Source of the DNA: Bacteroidota bacterium
GTDB taxonomy: Bacteria > Bacteroidota > Bacteroidia > Chitinophagales > Chitinophagaceae
Reading direction: 5' to 3'
Assembly: GCA_022708055.1 (NCBI GenBank)
Contig: JAKIZK010000006.1
Span: forward strand, 1 to 35,833
Length of the DNA: 35,833 nt
The stretch's first letter is position 1. Each line of letters starts with the position of its first letter. Position numbers and translations under genes: made by a program. The notes beneath the pieces are model-generated. The model was not told the origin of the DNA. It searched no databases and saw only the letters and a list, made by a program, of their open reading frames with translations. This document shows positions 25,333-34,093 of this stretch, in pieces.

Positions 25333-26088
25333 ATGAATAATGAAATAGTTGCAGGCGAAGAGCTAGATGTAAGAGTATTAATCCCCATCAAAAGACATGA
25401 ATTACTCATTAAACTTTTCAAAGAATTGCCTGCCGGCGAAAGTTTTGTTTTTATAAACGACCACGATCCTTTGCCACTATATTATGAATTTAGATCTATA
25501 TATGGCGATGTAGTAGGTTGGGAATATCTGAATCGAGGTGGCAGAGAATGGAAAGTAAAAGTAACCCGTACTGCTGCTTCGCAAGCAAGAACGTTTGGTG
25601 AAATTGCGACACTGCTTGATTTAAGGAAAGCAGATAAAAAAGAGTGGAAGCAAATTGTATTTCATCGCTATGGAATGATGGAGCCCGATACCACTATGGA
25701 GTTGATAGCAAATGAAGACCCGGTTGAAATTCATAGCATTTTCATAATGAAATTTGAAGGGAAACATTCCTGGATATATAAAACCAAAGAACCCGGCGAG
25801 TACGTAGTACATATTACCAAAAAAGATAATAGCGGCCTGGGTGATGATGGCTTTTCGGTAGTAAATGAAATGGATATTCGCCCCTACCCACCTGCCGAAA
25901 GACATGAAATGTTTTATAAAGCTTTTGCTGATATAAAGACCGGAGAAGCTTTTGAATTTATAAATGATCACGATCCCAAACCACTTTATTATCAAATGGA
26001 GGCGGAAAGCAAGGAACCTTTTCGTTGGGAGTATCTGGAAAAAGGCCCCGAAGTATGGACAGTGCGGGTAATAAAATTGAAAGCCTAA
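25333..26088 (+). CDS. Three-copy DUF2249 protein
   Basis: This 251-aa soluble protein consists of three tandem copies of one about 69-residue domain. Copy 1 (11-79) starts LDVR and has INDHDPLPLYYEF and GWEYLNRGG. Copy 3 (180-248) starts MDIR and has INDHDPKPLYYQM and RWEYLEKGPEVW. Copy 2 (95-163) starts LDLR but is degenerate: the N-D-H-D-P core is A-N-E-D-P (126-130) and W-E-Y-L is W-I-Y-K (147-150). The two good copies match DUF2249, a small family often next to or fused with hemerythrin, nitric-oxide and denitrification genes. Binding of a heme, metal or NO-related ligand is inference. It is monocistronic by appearance, with 216 bp to lplA and an FNR-like site upstream. Confidence 0.82.
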   Translation: MNNEIVAGEELDVRVLIPIKRHELLIKLFKELPAGESFVFINDHDPLPLYYEFRSIYGDVVGWEYLNRGGREWKVKVTRTAASQARTFGEIATLLDLRKADKKEWKQIVFHRYGMMEPDTTMELIANEDPVEIHSIFIMKFEGKHSWIYKTKEPGEYVVHITKKDNSGLGDDGFSVVNEMDIRPYPPAERHEMFYKAFADIKTGEAFEFINDHDPKPLYYQMEAESKEPFRWEYLEKGPEVWTVRVIKLKA

Positions 26089-26271
26089 ATAATATTATTT
26101 TCAGGATGATAGAAATGGTAAGGCAATTGGGTTTCTTCATTCAAATGGTTCAATTTGCATAAAAGCAAATTAGTTTTTCTTGTAATTCTATTTTTGTTTT
26201 TTGGCTATGAGGAATTTTCAAAAAACTTTCTCATTCGTCCTTTCCCTAAATGATGAGTGAAATATTTCCTG

Positions 26272-26279
26272 TACGTTTG
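26272..26279 (+). promoter_or_regulatory. -7 promoter element (TACGTTTG) for lplA
   Basis: TACGTTTG matches TAnnTTTG exactly and lies 25 bp before ATG 26305. This supports that ATG over the GTG at 26257, which is upstream of the promoter element and would be outside the transcript. Confidence 0.5.
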
Positions 26280-26304
26280 TGCCTTATCAAATTTTTATAG
26301 GATT

Positions 26305-27285
26305 ATGCTTTGCATCTATCATGAATCAACTGATCCATTTTTCAATGTAGCTACTGACGAATATATTTTAAAACATTTGCAGGAAGACTGCTTTATGCTT
26401 TGGCGAAATGATAATGCGATAATTGTAGGACAGTATCAGAATACACTTGCAGAAATCAATTATGATTATGTGAAAGAGCACAACATTGCTGTGGTACGCA
26501 GGCTATCAGGCGGCGGTGCCGTTTATCACGATTTGGGTAATCTCAATTTTTCCTTTACAGAAACCGGAAAAGATTCAAGCCTTTCAGATTTTGAAAAATT
26601 TACAAAACCCATTATTGATGTCATCAGGGAACTGGGTGTTGATGCAAAATTTGAAGGAAAAAATGATTTGATGATTGAGGGAAAAAAATTTTCGGGCAAC
26701 GCTGCACATATTCATAAAAATAAAATTCTACATCACGGCACTATTTTATTTTCTTCCGAGATGCGAAATGTAAGTGAAGCCCTACGCATCAATCCTGTAA
26801 AATATGTAGATAAAGCCGTAAAATCAATTCCCAAAAGAGTAACCAATGTATCAGAACATTTAAAGCAACCAATATCATTGGAAGCATTTACAAAAAAACT
26901 GATGAACCATGTATTAGCAAATTATCCGGGCGCACGACTATATGAATTTACAGCGGAAGACATAAAACAGATACAAAAACTGAGAGATGAAAAATACAGC
27001 ACTTATGAGTGGAATTTTGGGAAATCGCCGGAGTATAATTTCAAAAAAGCCATTCGCACACAAGGCGGTGTATTGGAAATGAACCTCGAAGTAAAAAATG
27101 GCGCTATTGAAAAACTAAAAATATTTGGAGATTTTTTCTCTGAAAAAGGAATTGAAGAAATAGAATCTGCTTTGCAAAATATTTTACATGAAGAGCAAGC
27201 AATTCGTACTGCGCTTGCTCCCTTCCAAATTGAAAAACATTTTAAAAATATAAGTGAAGATGATTTGGTAGCAGCTATGTTTTAA
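26305..27285 (+). CDS. lplA: Lipoate-protein ligase A
   Basis: This 326-aa cytoplasmic enzyme activates lipoate with ATP and attaches it to lysine of lipoyl domains (GcvH, E2 subunits). Signatures include FNVATDEYIL, FMLWRNDNAIIVGQYQN, VVRRLSGGGAVYHDLGNLNFSF (lipoate-binding loop), GKNDLMIEGKKFSGNAAH with the conserved lysine, and a C-terminal accessory domain (YEWNFGKSPEYNFKKAIRTQGG). Length fits LplA with its C-terminal domain. The start is ATG 26305 (preceded by AGGA), because the longer GTG frame begins before the -7 element. Two metabolic genes follow on the same strand with gaps of about 29 bp, so an operon with the PEP-mutase-like and methyltransferase genes is plausible. Confidence 0.95.
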   Translation: MLCIYHESTDPFFNVATDEYILKHLQEDCFMLWRNDNAIIVGQYQNTLAEINYDYVKEHNIAVVRRLSGGGAVYHDLGNLNFSFTETGKDSSLSDFEKFTKPIIDVIRELGVDAKFEGKNDLMIEGKKFSGNAAHIHKNKILHHGTILFSSEMRNVSEALRINPVKYVDKAVKSIPKRVTNVSEHLKQPISLEAFTKKLMNHVLANYPGARLYEFTAEDIKQIQKLRDEKYSTYEWNFGKSPEYNFKKAIRTQGGVLEMNLEVKNGAIEKLKIFGDFFSEKGIEEIESALQNILHEEQAIRTALAPFQIEKHFKNISEDDLVAAMF

Positions 27286-27314
27286 TAATAATTAATGATA
27301 CAAAACAATCTCAG

Positions 27315-28157
27315 ATGGAAAAAGTTATAAATCATATTTCACAACATAGATTAGCCGAAAATTTTCATGCCCTGCATCATCAACAGCAAACCTTATTGCT
27401 GATAAACGCATGGGATTGTGCTTCTGCAAAAATGATTGAAGCTGCGGGCTTTCCAGCCATTGCTACATCCAGTGCAGGGCTTGCCTGGTCCTTAGGTTTT
27501 GCAGACGGAGAGAAAATTCTTCCCGAAGTGCATTTGGAAGCATTAAAAAGAATTTGCAATACGGTTCAGGTTCCGGTATCGGCCGATATAGAAGGCGGCT
27601 ATTTTCGAAATGATATCCATCGTTTTTCAATTTTCATTGAACAATTAATTGATACCGGAATTATAGGCATCAACCTTGAAGATGGTTATACACATGAAGC
27701 TCATCTGAATGATATTGCTTTACACACGACATTGATAAACATTGCAAAAGAAATGGGCTATAAAAAAGGAATTAACCTGTTTGTAAATGCCCGTACAGAT
27801 GCAATGTTATTACCCGGTACAATTGAAAATAAAATTCAAACCTGCATTGAAAGAGCTTCAGCATTTGCAAAGGCGGGCGCCGATGGTATTTTTATACCGT
27901 TTATTAAGGAACTTGAAACCATTGCTGTTCTTAAATCAGAGATTCAGTTGCCTTTAAACATACTGGCAACGGATACGCTTCCTTTTAATAAATTACAAGA
28001 ATTAAAAGTGAACAGAGTGAGCACCGGCTCCAGACCTATGATGTTCTTGCTCAACCATTTCAGAAAGTTGCTGCATCAGGTAAAAATTGAAAATATACCG
28101 GATCAACTTTTCTCCTACGAGATAACATACAATGAAATTAATAGCTGGTTTCTTTAA
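27315..28157 (+). CDS. Isocitrate lyase/PEP mutase superfamily enzyme
   Basis: This 280-aa protein is a (beta/alpha)8-barrel enzyme that acts on alpha-carboxylate substrates with Mg2+. Visible family motifs are LINAWDCASAKMIEAAGFPAIATSSAG (30-56), the metal site VSADIEGGYF, INLEDG, NLFVNARTDAML and GADGIFIPF. The isocitrate-lyase catalytic K-K-C-G-H is absent, so it belongs to the PEP mutase/oxaloacetate decarboxylase/carboxyphosphonoenolpyruvate group rather than glyoxylate-cycle ICL. Substrate is not decidable by sequence; a C-C lyase or oxalo-compound hydrolase is as likely as a phosphonate enzyme, and no phosphonate genes are nearby. Confidence 0.88.
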   Translation: MEKVINHISQHRLAENFHALHHQQQTLLLINAWDCASAKMIEAAGFPAIATSSAGLAWSLGFADGEKILPEVHLEALKRICNTVQVPVSADIEGGYFRNDIHRFSIFIEQLIDTGIIGINLEDGYTHEAHLNDIALHTTLINIAKEMGYKKGINLFVNARTDAMLLPGTIENKIQTCIERASAFAKAGADGIFIPFIKELETIAVLKSEIQLPLNILATDTLPFNKLQELKVNRVSTGSRPMMFLLNHFRKLLHQVKIENIPDQLFSYEITYNEINSWFL

Positions 28158-28186
28158 ATCAGATCACCCTTAACTTACCTCTCAAT

Positions 28187-28774
28187 ATGAGTAAAGAATT
28201 AAACGCCGACTTTTGGAATCATCGTTGGACTACCGGGCAAACGGGCTGGGATATTGGCTATGCATCTCCAGCCCTTACCCAATATATGGAACAATATAAA
28301 AATAAAAATGCGGCTATTTTGATACCGGGATGCGGCAATGCACATGAAGCTGCATTTCTGGTGGCCAATGGTTTTACCAATATTACTTTGCTTGATATTT
28401 CATCTACAGCAGTACTGATTTTAGAAGAAAAATTTAAAGACTATCCACAAATAAAAATTATCTGCGAAGATTTTTTTCAACACCGGGGTGCTTACGATTT
28501 AATTATTGAACAAACATTTTTTTGTGCTCAGATACTTGAGAAAAGAGAAGCCTATGTGCAAAAAGCAGCCTCCTTATTAAAACCACAAGGCAAACTAATG
28601 GGTGTATTGTTTGCTACTGAATTTGAATCCGAAGGTCCTCCCTTCGGTGGTTCAAGGGAAGTATATACATATTTGTTTGATCCATTATTTCTTATAAAAA
28701 TTATGGAACCATGCTACAACAGCATCCCACCCCGCATGGGAAATGAACTGTTTATTTTATTACAGAAAAAATAA
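28187..28774 (+). CDS. SAM-dependent methyltransferase, thiopurine-methyltransferase-like
   Basis: This 195-aa class I methyltransferase resembles the TPMT family. The N-terminal ADFWNHRWTTGQTGWDIG is the TPMT signature. The SAM-binding motif I is AILIPGCGNAHEAAFLV (43-59), followed by ITLLDISSTAV. The C-terminal part has YDLIIEQTFFCAQI and LMGVLFATEFESEGPPFGGS, both typical. Bacterial members methylate sulfur, selenium or tellurium compounds or small thiols; the substrate here is unknown. It is the last gene of the plus-strand run and is followed by a clear hairpin terminator. Confidence 0.88.
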   Translation: MSKELNADFWNHRWTTGQTGWDIGYASPALTQYMEQYKNKNAAILIPGCGNAHEAAFLVANGFTNITLLDISSTAVLILEEKFKDYPQIKIICEDFFQHRGAYDLIIEQTFFCAQILEKREAYVQKAASLLKPQGKLMGVLFATEFESEGPPFGGSREVYTYLFDPLFLIKIMEPCYNSIPPRMGNELFILLQKK

Positions 28775-28795
28775 TTCGTGTATCAATATTCAATA

Positions 28796-28829
28796 AAAAA
28801 GGCTTCAATATTTTGTATTAAAGCCTTTT
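28796..28829. terminator. Bidirectional intrinsic terminator
   Basis: AAAAGGCTT (28797-28805) pairs with AAGCCTTTT (28821-28829). The inner AATA/TATT extends the stem after one C-A mismatch, and the loop is TTTTG. A-rich and T-rich flanks make it usable in both directions. It lies between the convergent methyltransferase (plus) and T9SS protein (minus) genes. Confidence 0.8.
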
Positions 28830-28869
28830 CGTTTCCAAACTGTCAGAAACAATTTGATATTATTCTAAC

Positions 28870-31743
28870 TTAAAACACTTGAATCGTTTTAGTCTCCAGC
28901 ACTTTCTCATTATTTACAAGTGATACTCTGTAATTGCCCGAGCTCATAGAACCTGGCAAAGTAATCAACTGGTTAATATAGTTTGATTGTACATTGATGT
29001 TATACTGATAAACTAACTGTCCGCTGCTGTTGAAGAATAAAACACCATAATAGCCAGGCTGTACATTATTTTTGGCTACTCTGATATTTCCACCCTTATC
29101 CGCCGGGCTAGGATAAACTGCAAAGCTATTAGCCACCGATAATACAGTAAACGATTGTTGTGTACCATAAGATGTTCCACCATTATTTGTTGCAAATGCT
29201 TTGTAATAATAAGTAGCCCCTTGTACCAGGCCATTGAGTGTAACATTGAAATTGCCACTGGAGATATTGCCAGATACAACCTGTGTACCCGTACCATCAG
29301 CAAATCCATTAATACCACTGAATTCAATTCCATAAACTGTAACTGCAGAGCAACCATTATCAGAAACTGAGCCGGCCAATACAGCAGATTGTGTAGTGAT
29401 GTTTGATGAACCGCCCGTAACCACCGTAGCCATTGTATTTACGCCGCTTCCGGATGCTGCTACTTGAGTAGTTGATGCTCCGCCTCCACTTACTGCAATA
29501 TTTCCATTGTATGCTTGCACAGCAATTGGAGAAAACTTAACGTAAATGGTTTGGCTATAAGCACCACCCGGCTGTGTCAAACTTAATGATGCTGCATAAG
29601 TACCGCCACTTGTTGTTGCAAAACTATATCCTGCAAGCGGGCCTACATTTACATTCGCACTAGTAAGACCAACACCCGTTATGGTAAATGAATTAGCAGC
29701 AGTGGTAGTGTTGATACAAACATTGCCAAAGCCACTTAATGCGGTTGCAGATAATGTAGGCGCTGCTGTTGTAAAACTTAACTGGCTACCATAACCCGTA
29801 CCACCACCATTAGTAGCATAGGCACGGTAATAGTATGTAGTACTGGGCGTAAGTCCTGTAAGGTTTGAGCTAAAGTTGCCGGCTGATAAATTGCCGGAAG
29901 CAACTTGTGTACCGGTACCCGGTGTGAAATTATTTGTGGTGCTATATTCAATTCCGTAAGCAGTAACAACAGTGCAACCGGTGCCTGAAATTGTTCCTGC
30001 TGCTGTAGCAGTTGTTTGTGTAATGCTGCTTGCTGCGCCGGTAACTACTGCAGGTGTGGAGTTTACACCGGCACCTGTTGCAGCTACATTAATAGAAGTA
30101 GCGCCGCCCCCACTTACAGGAATATCGCCACTATACGATTGTACAGCAATGGGGTTAAATCTTACAAATACTTGTTGCGTAAAGGTACCACCTGCCTGAG
30201 TAAGATTTAATGAAGCTGTATAGGTACCACCCGATGTGGTAGAAAATGTAAAACCGGAAAGTGGCCCTACCGTTACATTTGCGGTAGTAAGGTTTGTACC
30301 GTTGATGGTAAATGAATTGGGGCCGGCAACAGTATTTATACATACATTGCCAAATCCGCTCAGTGTAGTTGCAGAAAGAGCAGGGCTTAGGCTTTGTGTT
30401 GTAAACTGCTGCTGTGTACCATAACCAGTGCCACCACCGTTAGTAGCATAAGCCTTATAGTAATAGGTAGTACCGGCTGTAAGGCCTGTAAGGTTTGAAG
30501 AGAAATTTCCGCTGCTCAAATTAGAAGCAGCAACCTGTGTACCTGTTCCGTTTGGAAAACCATTTGTGGTACTGTATTCTATTCCATAAGCTGTAATGGC
30601 CGAACAGCCAATATCCGGAATACTGCCGGCTGCAGTTGCTGATGTTTGAGTAATAGCACTTGCCGCACCTGTTGTAACAGTTGGAGCAGAATTAACGCCT
30701 GAACCAACTGCTGCAGCATTTACAGGAGTAGAAACACCACCGCCGCTTACAGCAATATTGCCGTTATAAGACTGAACAGCTGTAGGTTTAAATCTAACAT
30801 ATACTTGCTGTGTGAAGGTACCTCCAGCTTGTGTAATGCTTAATGTATTCGTATAAGGGCCACCTGTTGCAGTGGCATATTCATATCCAGAAAGTGCAGC
30901 TACATTAACATTAGCCGTTGAAAGATTAGAGCCGGAAATGGTAAACGAATTGGGACCCGCAGTTGTATTAATACATACATTGCCAAATGAAGATAATGGT
31001 GATGAAATGGAAAGAGAAGGTGTAGCTCCGCTAGGTGTAACATCAGCCCAAGTGGTGCCAACCAATATTGCATCTACCTGTGGCGTAGCAGCACTTGCTG
31101 CAGACCCCTGTCTTAAATAAATTGCTGAGATGGAAGTAGCATCTAAACTTGTACCTGTTATATTGGGAATAGTTGCAGTTGTTTCAGTTCCGCCCAATGC
31201 GGGGTTTACCCAAAGGTCAACCACATCATCCGTAGTTGTACCAGTATTATATGTATATTTTGCAACAACTAAATAAGTAGTGTTCAAACTTCTGACATTT
31301 GTTTCATAAGCTGCAGTAGAATTCCCTTTACTTGCACCAAAATAAAATCCACCTGCACCATCTGTTTTTGCATAAACTCTTACAGGAAAGATTGATGTAT
31401 TTTGAAGTACGCCAATAAAATAATCACCGCCTTGAACTGCACTTAAATTAACTAAGAAAGAAAAGTAAACCGAACCACTATTGGTTGATGTAAATGTGCG
31501 GTTGTCGTCTTCACCAGAAGTAGTCATAGTAACTGCATTTCCAACACCCGAGCCCGGATGTCCTGTATATGAAAGCCCAGGAGCAGTAACGGTAATTGCA
31601 TTCGTTCCTGCAGCTGAGTGTGCCGTCCACCCATTTGCAGTAATAGCCTGACCAACTGTATAGCTAAAATTTTCGGTTAATAATTGCGCCTTAGTGGTAA
31701 AAACAAAAGCACAAAAAACAAGAAGCGTAAAAAATTTTTTCAT
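28870..31743 (-). CDS. T9SS-secreted modular surface protein with three tandem repeats
   Basis: This 957-aa protein has a signal peptide (MKKFFTLLVFCAFVFTTKAQ), a concanavalin/LamG-like N-domain (about 21-235, opening LLTENFSYTVGQAI), three tandem modules and a T9SS C-terminal domain (about 872-957: VYPSPADKGGNIRV, then LITLPGSMSSGNYRVSL). Each module has an Ig-like half starting FGNVCIN (Gly254, Gly465 and Gly673) and a fibronectin III-like half (ITQTSATAAGSI, YGIEYSTTN, TYYYKAYATN). Repeat period is 211 then 208 codons. The T9SS domain means export through the outer membrane and anchoring or release at the surface; adhesion or substrate binding is likely. It is the last gene behind two DUF5689 lipoproteins, but a perfect hairpin sits in the 72-bp gap before it. 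Confidence 0.88.
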   Translation of the reverse strand: MKKFFTLLVFCAFVFTTKAQLLTENFSYTVGQAITANGWTAHSAAGTNAITVTAPGLSYTGHPGSGVGNAVTMTTSGEDDNRTFTSTNSGSVYFSFLVNLSAVQGGDYFIGVLQNTSIFPVRVYAKTDGAGGFYFGASKGNSTAAYETNVRSLNTTYLVVAKYTYNTGTTTDDVVDLWVNPALGGTETTATIPNITGTSLDATSISAIYLRQGSAASAATPQVDAILVGTTWADVTPSGATPSLSISSPLSSFGNVCINTTAGPNSFTISGSNLSTANVNVAALSGYEYATATGGPYTNTLSITQAGGTFTQQVYVRFKPTAVQSYNGNIAVSGGGVSTPVNAAAVGSGVNSAPTVTTGAASAITQTSATAAGSIPDIGCSAITAYGIEYSTTNGFPNGTGTQVAASNLSSGNFSSNLTGLTAGTTYYYKAYATNGGGTGYGTQQQFTTQSLSPALSATTLSGFGNVCINTVAGPNSFTINGTNLTTANVTVGPLSGFTFSTTSGGTYTASLNLTQAGGTFTQQVFVRFNPIAVQSYSGDIPVSGGGATSINVAATGAGVNSTPAVVTGAASSITQTTATAAGTISGTGCTVVTAYGIEYSTTNNFTPGTGTQVASGNLSAGNFSSNLTGLTPSTTYYYRAYATNGGGTGYGSQLSFTTAAPTLSATALSGFGNVCINTTTAANSFTITGVGLTSANVNVGPLAGYSFATTSGGTYAASLSLTQPGGAYSQTIYVKFSPIAVQAYNGNIAVSGGGASTTQVAASGSGVNTMATVVTGGSSNITTQSAVLAGSVSDNGCSAVTVYGIEFSGINGFADGTGTQVVSGNISSGNFNVTLNGLVQGATYYYKAFATNNGGTSYGTQQSFTVLSVANSFAVYPSPADKGGNIRVAKNNVQPGYYGVLFFNSSGQLVYQYNINVQSNYINQLITLPGSMSSGNYRVSLVNNEKVLETKTIQVF
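29125..31030 (-). repeat. Three tandem ~627-bp coding modules in the T9SS protein gene
   Basis: The gly codon of FGNVCIN recurs at 30982-30984, 30349-30351 and 29725-29727 (spacings 633 and 624 bp). The Ig-like and fibronectin-like halves can be matched along each unit, with clear protein-level and partial nucleotide-level similarity, best between units 1 and 2. This indicates internal duplication. Such arrays can expand or contract by recombination. Confidence 0.8.
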
Positions 31744-31771
31744 ATCAACAATATTTACATTGAAAAATGAA

Positions 31772-31801
31772 CCGGTTGTTATAAAGTTTTATAACAACCG
31801 G
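31772..31801. terminator. Perfect 14-bp inverted repeat (hairpin) inside the surface operon
   Basis: CCGGTTGTTATAAA (31772-31785) is followed by GT and the exact reverse complement TTTATAACAACCGG (31788-31801). On the minus strand it lies after the DUF5689 lipoprotein stop and is followed by a fairly T-rich TTCATTTTTC, so it probably ends or attenuates transcription before the T9SS gene. RNA processing or a protein-binding site are alternatives. Confidence 0.7.
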
Positions 31802-31815
31802 AAATTTATAAATAA

Positions 31816-33312
31816 TTAATTCCAGCTAAACTTCACATCATCAACCGCGGTTGATGGCCTGTTGCCCCCACCTGTTGATGGTGCTAAGGTTACAATTCTA
31901 ATCCAAATAGGTTGACTACTGTTATTCAAGCTACTTCCAAAATTTACATTTACGGTAGTGTTTGCATAAACGCCATTTACGGTAGTTAAAGTAGCAGGTG
32001 AGGTAGTGACCGTTGAAAACAATCCGGGGTTTAATCCGGTGGCATAATCCACTTTCCAGGTTACAGTACGTGCCGGTGCAGCTACTGCATCCAGTGATTG
32101 TAATTTAAATTCCAATTGCAGATTTGACTTACCGGTTGTATTAGCAATTAAAAATACAAAGGCAGCACCGGGATCACCAAAGGAGCCGGTTTGTCTATAA
32201 CCCAATGCTCTGTTGGTAGATGCATTTTGTGCTGACGATGATGCGGAAAATGTAAGCCCGGTAGCCGATGCAAAGTTTTTGAACCCGGCTGAAGTCTGAT
32301 TCCAAAGTGTACCGTTATCAAAATTAGTTTGATAAACAAAACCTTCATTTCCCAGATAAGAACTGGAAGCACCTTCTTTTACATAAACTCCTGCCGGAAG
32401 ACCCGCCGTACCTAGGTTATCAAAATTAAAAGTAAGCGGAGATGAACTTAACGTTATCTGCCCATCGCCACTTGCCGTAGGGCAACGTGGATTATAAAAT
32501 CTTACATCTGTTGTATCACGAATAGTAAACTGCTTGGTTGAACCGAAATAAGAATAGATACCAATTATTTCTCCATTGCCCTGTGCAACCGGCAGCGTTG
32601 CAAAATTTGAATAATTGCTGGTGCGCAGCGTTATTTTATGTGAAGAAATATTGGAGCAGTCCTGCAAAATTCTATTGCCGGATTGGTCATCATCTGCATA
32701 GTTTTTATTTCTTTCGTTTGATGCAAATTCATAACCCACCAGTTTAACCAGCGTACTGATGTATTTATTTTGAATATTGGTTGTTAAATCAGCCACTGTA
32801 ACTAACTGTGGTACCAATGGTTGGTTTAAAGCACCTTTAATTACATGTTGATCTATTAAATTAGTTGCAATCAAAGTTACACCACCTTGACTCGCATAAG
32901 CCGCATCAATACCACCACCAAACTGTAAGGTTCCATTATACTGACCCAAATAAAGGCCTTTCAATTTTACATATACCTTTCTACCCACAGGATAGTTGAG
33001 ATAATGACTGCTTCCGGCTAAGCGCAGCAGTACACCACCGGTAGCATCTTGTATTGCTATTTGCTGATAATAGTTTCCGCTTTTATCATCGCAGGAAACT
33101 ACACCTTCAATGATTACATCATCGGTTATCTCCACCGGAGCGCCTGAAGTATAACGGGCTTTTACATCTTTAATGCTGATGTTGGCTACTACGCCGGGAT
33201 CTCCGGTAGGCGGCGGATCCGAAAATTTCTTTTTACAGGAAATCAAAAATAAACCCGAAAGCAACAACAGAGTTGCCATGTTTACCTTATTGAATATTAA
33301 TTTTCTTTGCAT
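31816..33312 (-). CDS. DUF5689 lipoprotein with C-terminal choice-of-anchor domain
   Basis: This 498-aa lipoprotein has the signal MQRKLIFNKVNMATLLLLSGLFLISC with lipidated Cys26, so it is anchored in the outer membrane, possibly surface-exposed (charged KKKFSD after Cys). The first two thirds are DUF5689: ISIKDVKARYTSG, IIEGVVSCDDKSGNYYQQIAIQD, GRKVYVKLKGLYLGQYNGTLQF, an OB-fold-like pattern. The last third is a jelly-roll type module (LTFNFDNLGTAGLPAGVYVKEG, then ALGYRQTGSFGDPGAAFVF). The frame opens at TTG 33327, but ATG 33312 gives the proper lipoprotein signal. The gene follows a shorter DUF5689 lipoprotein by 32 bp; the two are paralogues downstream of a TonB receptor, suggesting capture of a ligand for uptake. 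Confidence 0.87.
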   Translation of the reverse strand: MQRKLIFNKVNMATLLLLSGLFLISCKKKFSDPPPTGDPGVVANISIKDVKARYTSGAPVEITDDVIIEGVVSCDDKSGNYYQQIAIQDATGGVLLRLAGSSHYLNYPVGRKVYVKLKGLYLGQYNGTLQFGGGIDAAYASQGGVTLIATNLIDQHVIKGALNQPLVPQLVTVADLTTNIQNKYISTLVKLVGYEFASNERNKNYADDDQSGNRILQDCSNISSHKITLRTSNYSNFATLPVAQGNGEIIGIYSYFGSTKQFTIRDTTDVRFYNPRCPTASGDGQITLSSSPLTFNFDNLGTAGLPAGVYVKEGASSSYLGNEGFVYQTNFDNGTLWNQTSAGFKNFASATGLTFSASSSAQNASTNRALGYRQTGSFGDPGAAFVFLIANTTGKSNLQLEFKLQSLDAVAAPARTVTWKVDYATGLNPGLFSTVTTSPATLTTVNGVYANTTVNVNFGSSLNNSSQPIWIRIVTLAPSTGGGNRPSTAVDDVKFSWN

Positions 33313-33344
33313 AATATTTTTTTTCAAAAGTTCTTTAATTGGCT

Positions 33345-34067
33345 TTATTGAATGTCGGCTGCAGTGCGTATTCCTATTTGCGTGGTTGTATTATAAATAG
33401 ATACATAACCCGTAATGGATGTACCACTTGTATTTACCGTAATACCAGATGTGGTTCTAACAAACATAGAAAGCGTACCACTTGCATCGGTAACATTATA
33501 TGTTGTTCCGGTTCCATTAGATGAAGCAACAGAAATGCCAGTTACATTATTAATTTTTACTAATGATGATGCCCAGGTATTTCTGTTAGTTATAATGTCG
33601 GCAATAGTGGCCACCCGGGGTGTGATGGTAATAGCACCACTTACCTGGGTTACATTTGCCTGTGGCACACTCATCAATTCCAGATCGCCATTATATAATG
33701 TAAATTTTCCACCATCATTGGGATTAATTTCCAATATTGCATCTAATGGATATACCGGTGAGCCAATAACAGAATAAAAATAAATACCTGCACCGCTTTC
33801 GTCTTGCAAACGATAACTGCCAGCGGCTTCATTGGTGTTTTTTGAAATTACCCGTCCTCTTATTCTTTTGGTACCCGTAGGAAAAACAAAAGTACCACTG
33901 CCCGGATACAATGCCCTGAAGTCGGCAAAGCTCATATAATCACCGGGGCCTAATGGATCGGGGCCGGTAGGGCCAATGGGTTCTTTATCGCAGGAAGTAA
34001 GCATTACCATGGCTGCACATGTTGTAAAAAACAACAATGAAATTTTTTTTATTTGATGAAGTCGCAT
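33345..34067 (-). CDS. Short DUF5689 lipoprotein
   Basis: This 240-aa lipoprotein has the signal MRLHQIKKISLLFFTTCAAMVMLTSC (Cys26), followed by a Gly/Pro-rich linker (EPIGPTGPDPLGPGD) and then a single DUF5689 region. That region shows MSFADFRALYPG, RIRGRVISKNTNEAAGSYRLQDESG, ILEINPNDGGKFTLYNGDLEL and TADIITNR-like elements, with ISGYV/TGYVSIYNTTTQIGIR at the end. It matches the first part of the longer lipoprotein downstream, so the two are paralogues. It follows the TonB receptor gene by 26 bp, consistent with one operon. Outer-membrane location and a ligand-capture role beside the receptor are inferred; DUF5689 has no established biochemical function that I know. Confidence 0.87.
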   Translation of the reverse strand: MRLHQIKKISLLFFTTCAAMVMLTSCDKEPIGPTGPDPLGPGDYMSFADFRALYPGSGTFVFPTGTKRIRGRVISKNTNEAAGSYRLQDESGAGIYFYSVIGSPVYPLDAILEINPNDGGKFTLYNGDLELMSVPQANVTQVSGAITITPRVATIADIITNRNTWASSLVKINNVTGISVASSNGTGTTYNVTDASGTLSMFVRTTSGITVNTSGTSITGYVSIYNTTTQIGIRTAADIQ

Positions 34068-34093
34068 ATAAATAAATTTTCGCTTTTAATGAA

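Noticed and set aside
26089-26271. AATAATATTATT and T-rich stretches after the DUF2249 gene as a terminator
   Set aside because: No GC-containing stem is present; the palindrome is expected by chance in this A/T-rich sequence.
29778-31120. Several 60-80 codon frames on both strands inside the T9SS gene
   Set aside because: They are shadows of the repetitive coding sequence and repeat with its modules.
28870-31743. Repeats in the T9SS gene as a possible CRISPR array
   Set aside because: The repeat period is about 627 bp, in frame and coding, with no short direct repeats or spacers and no cas genes nearby.
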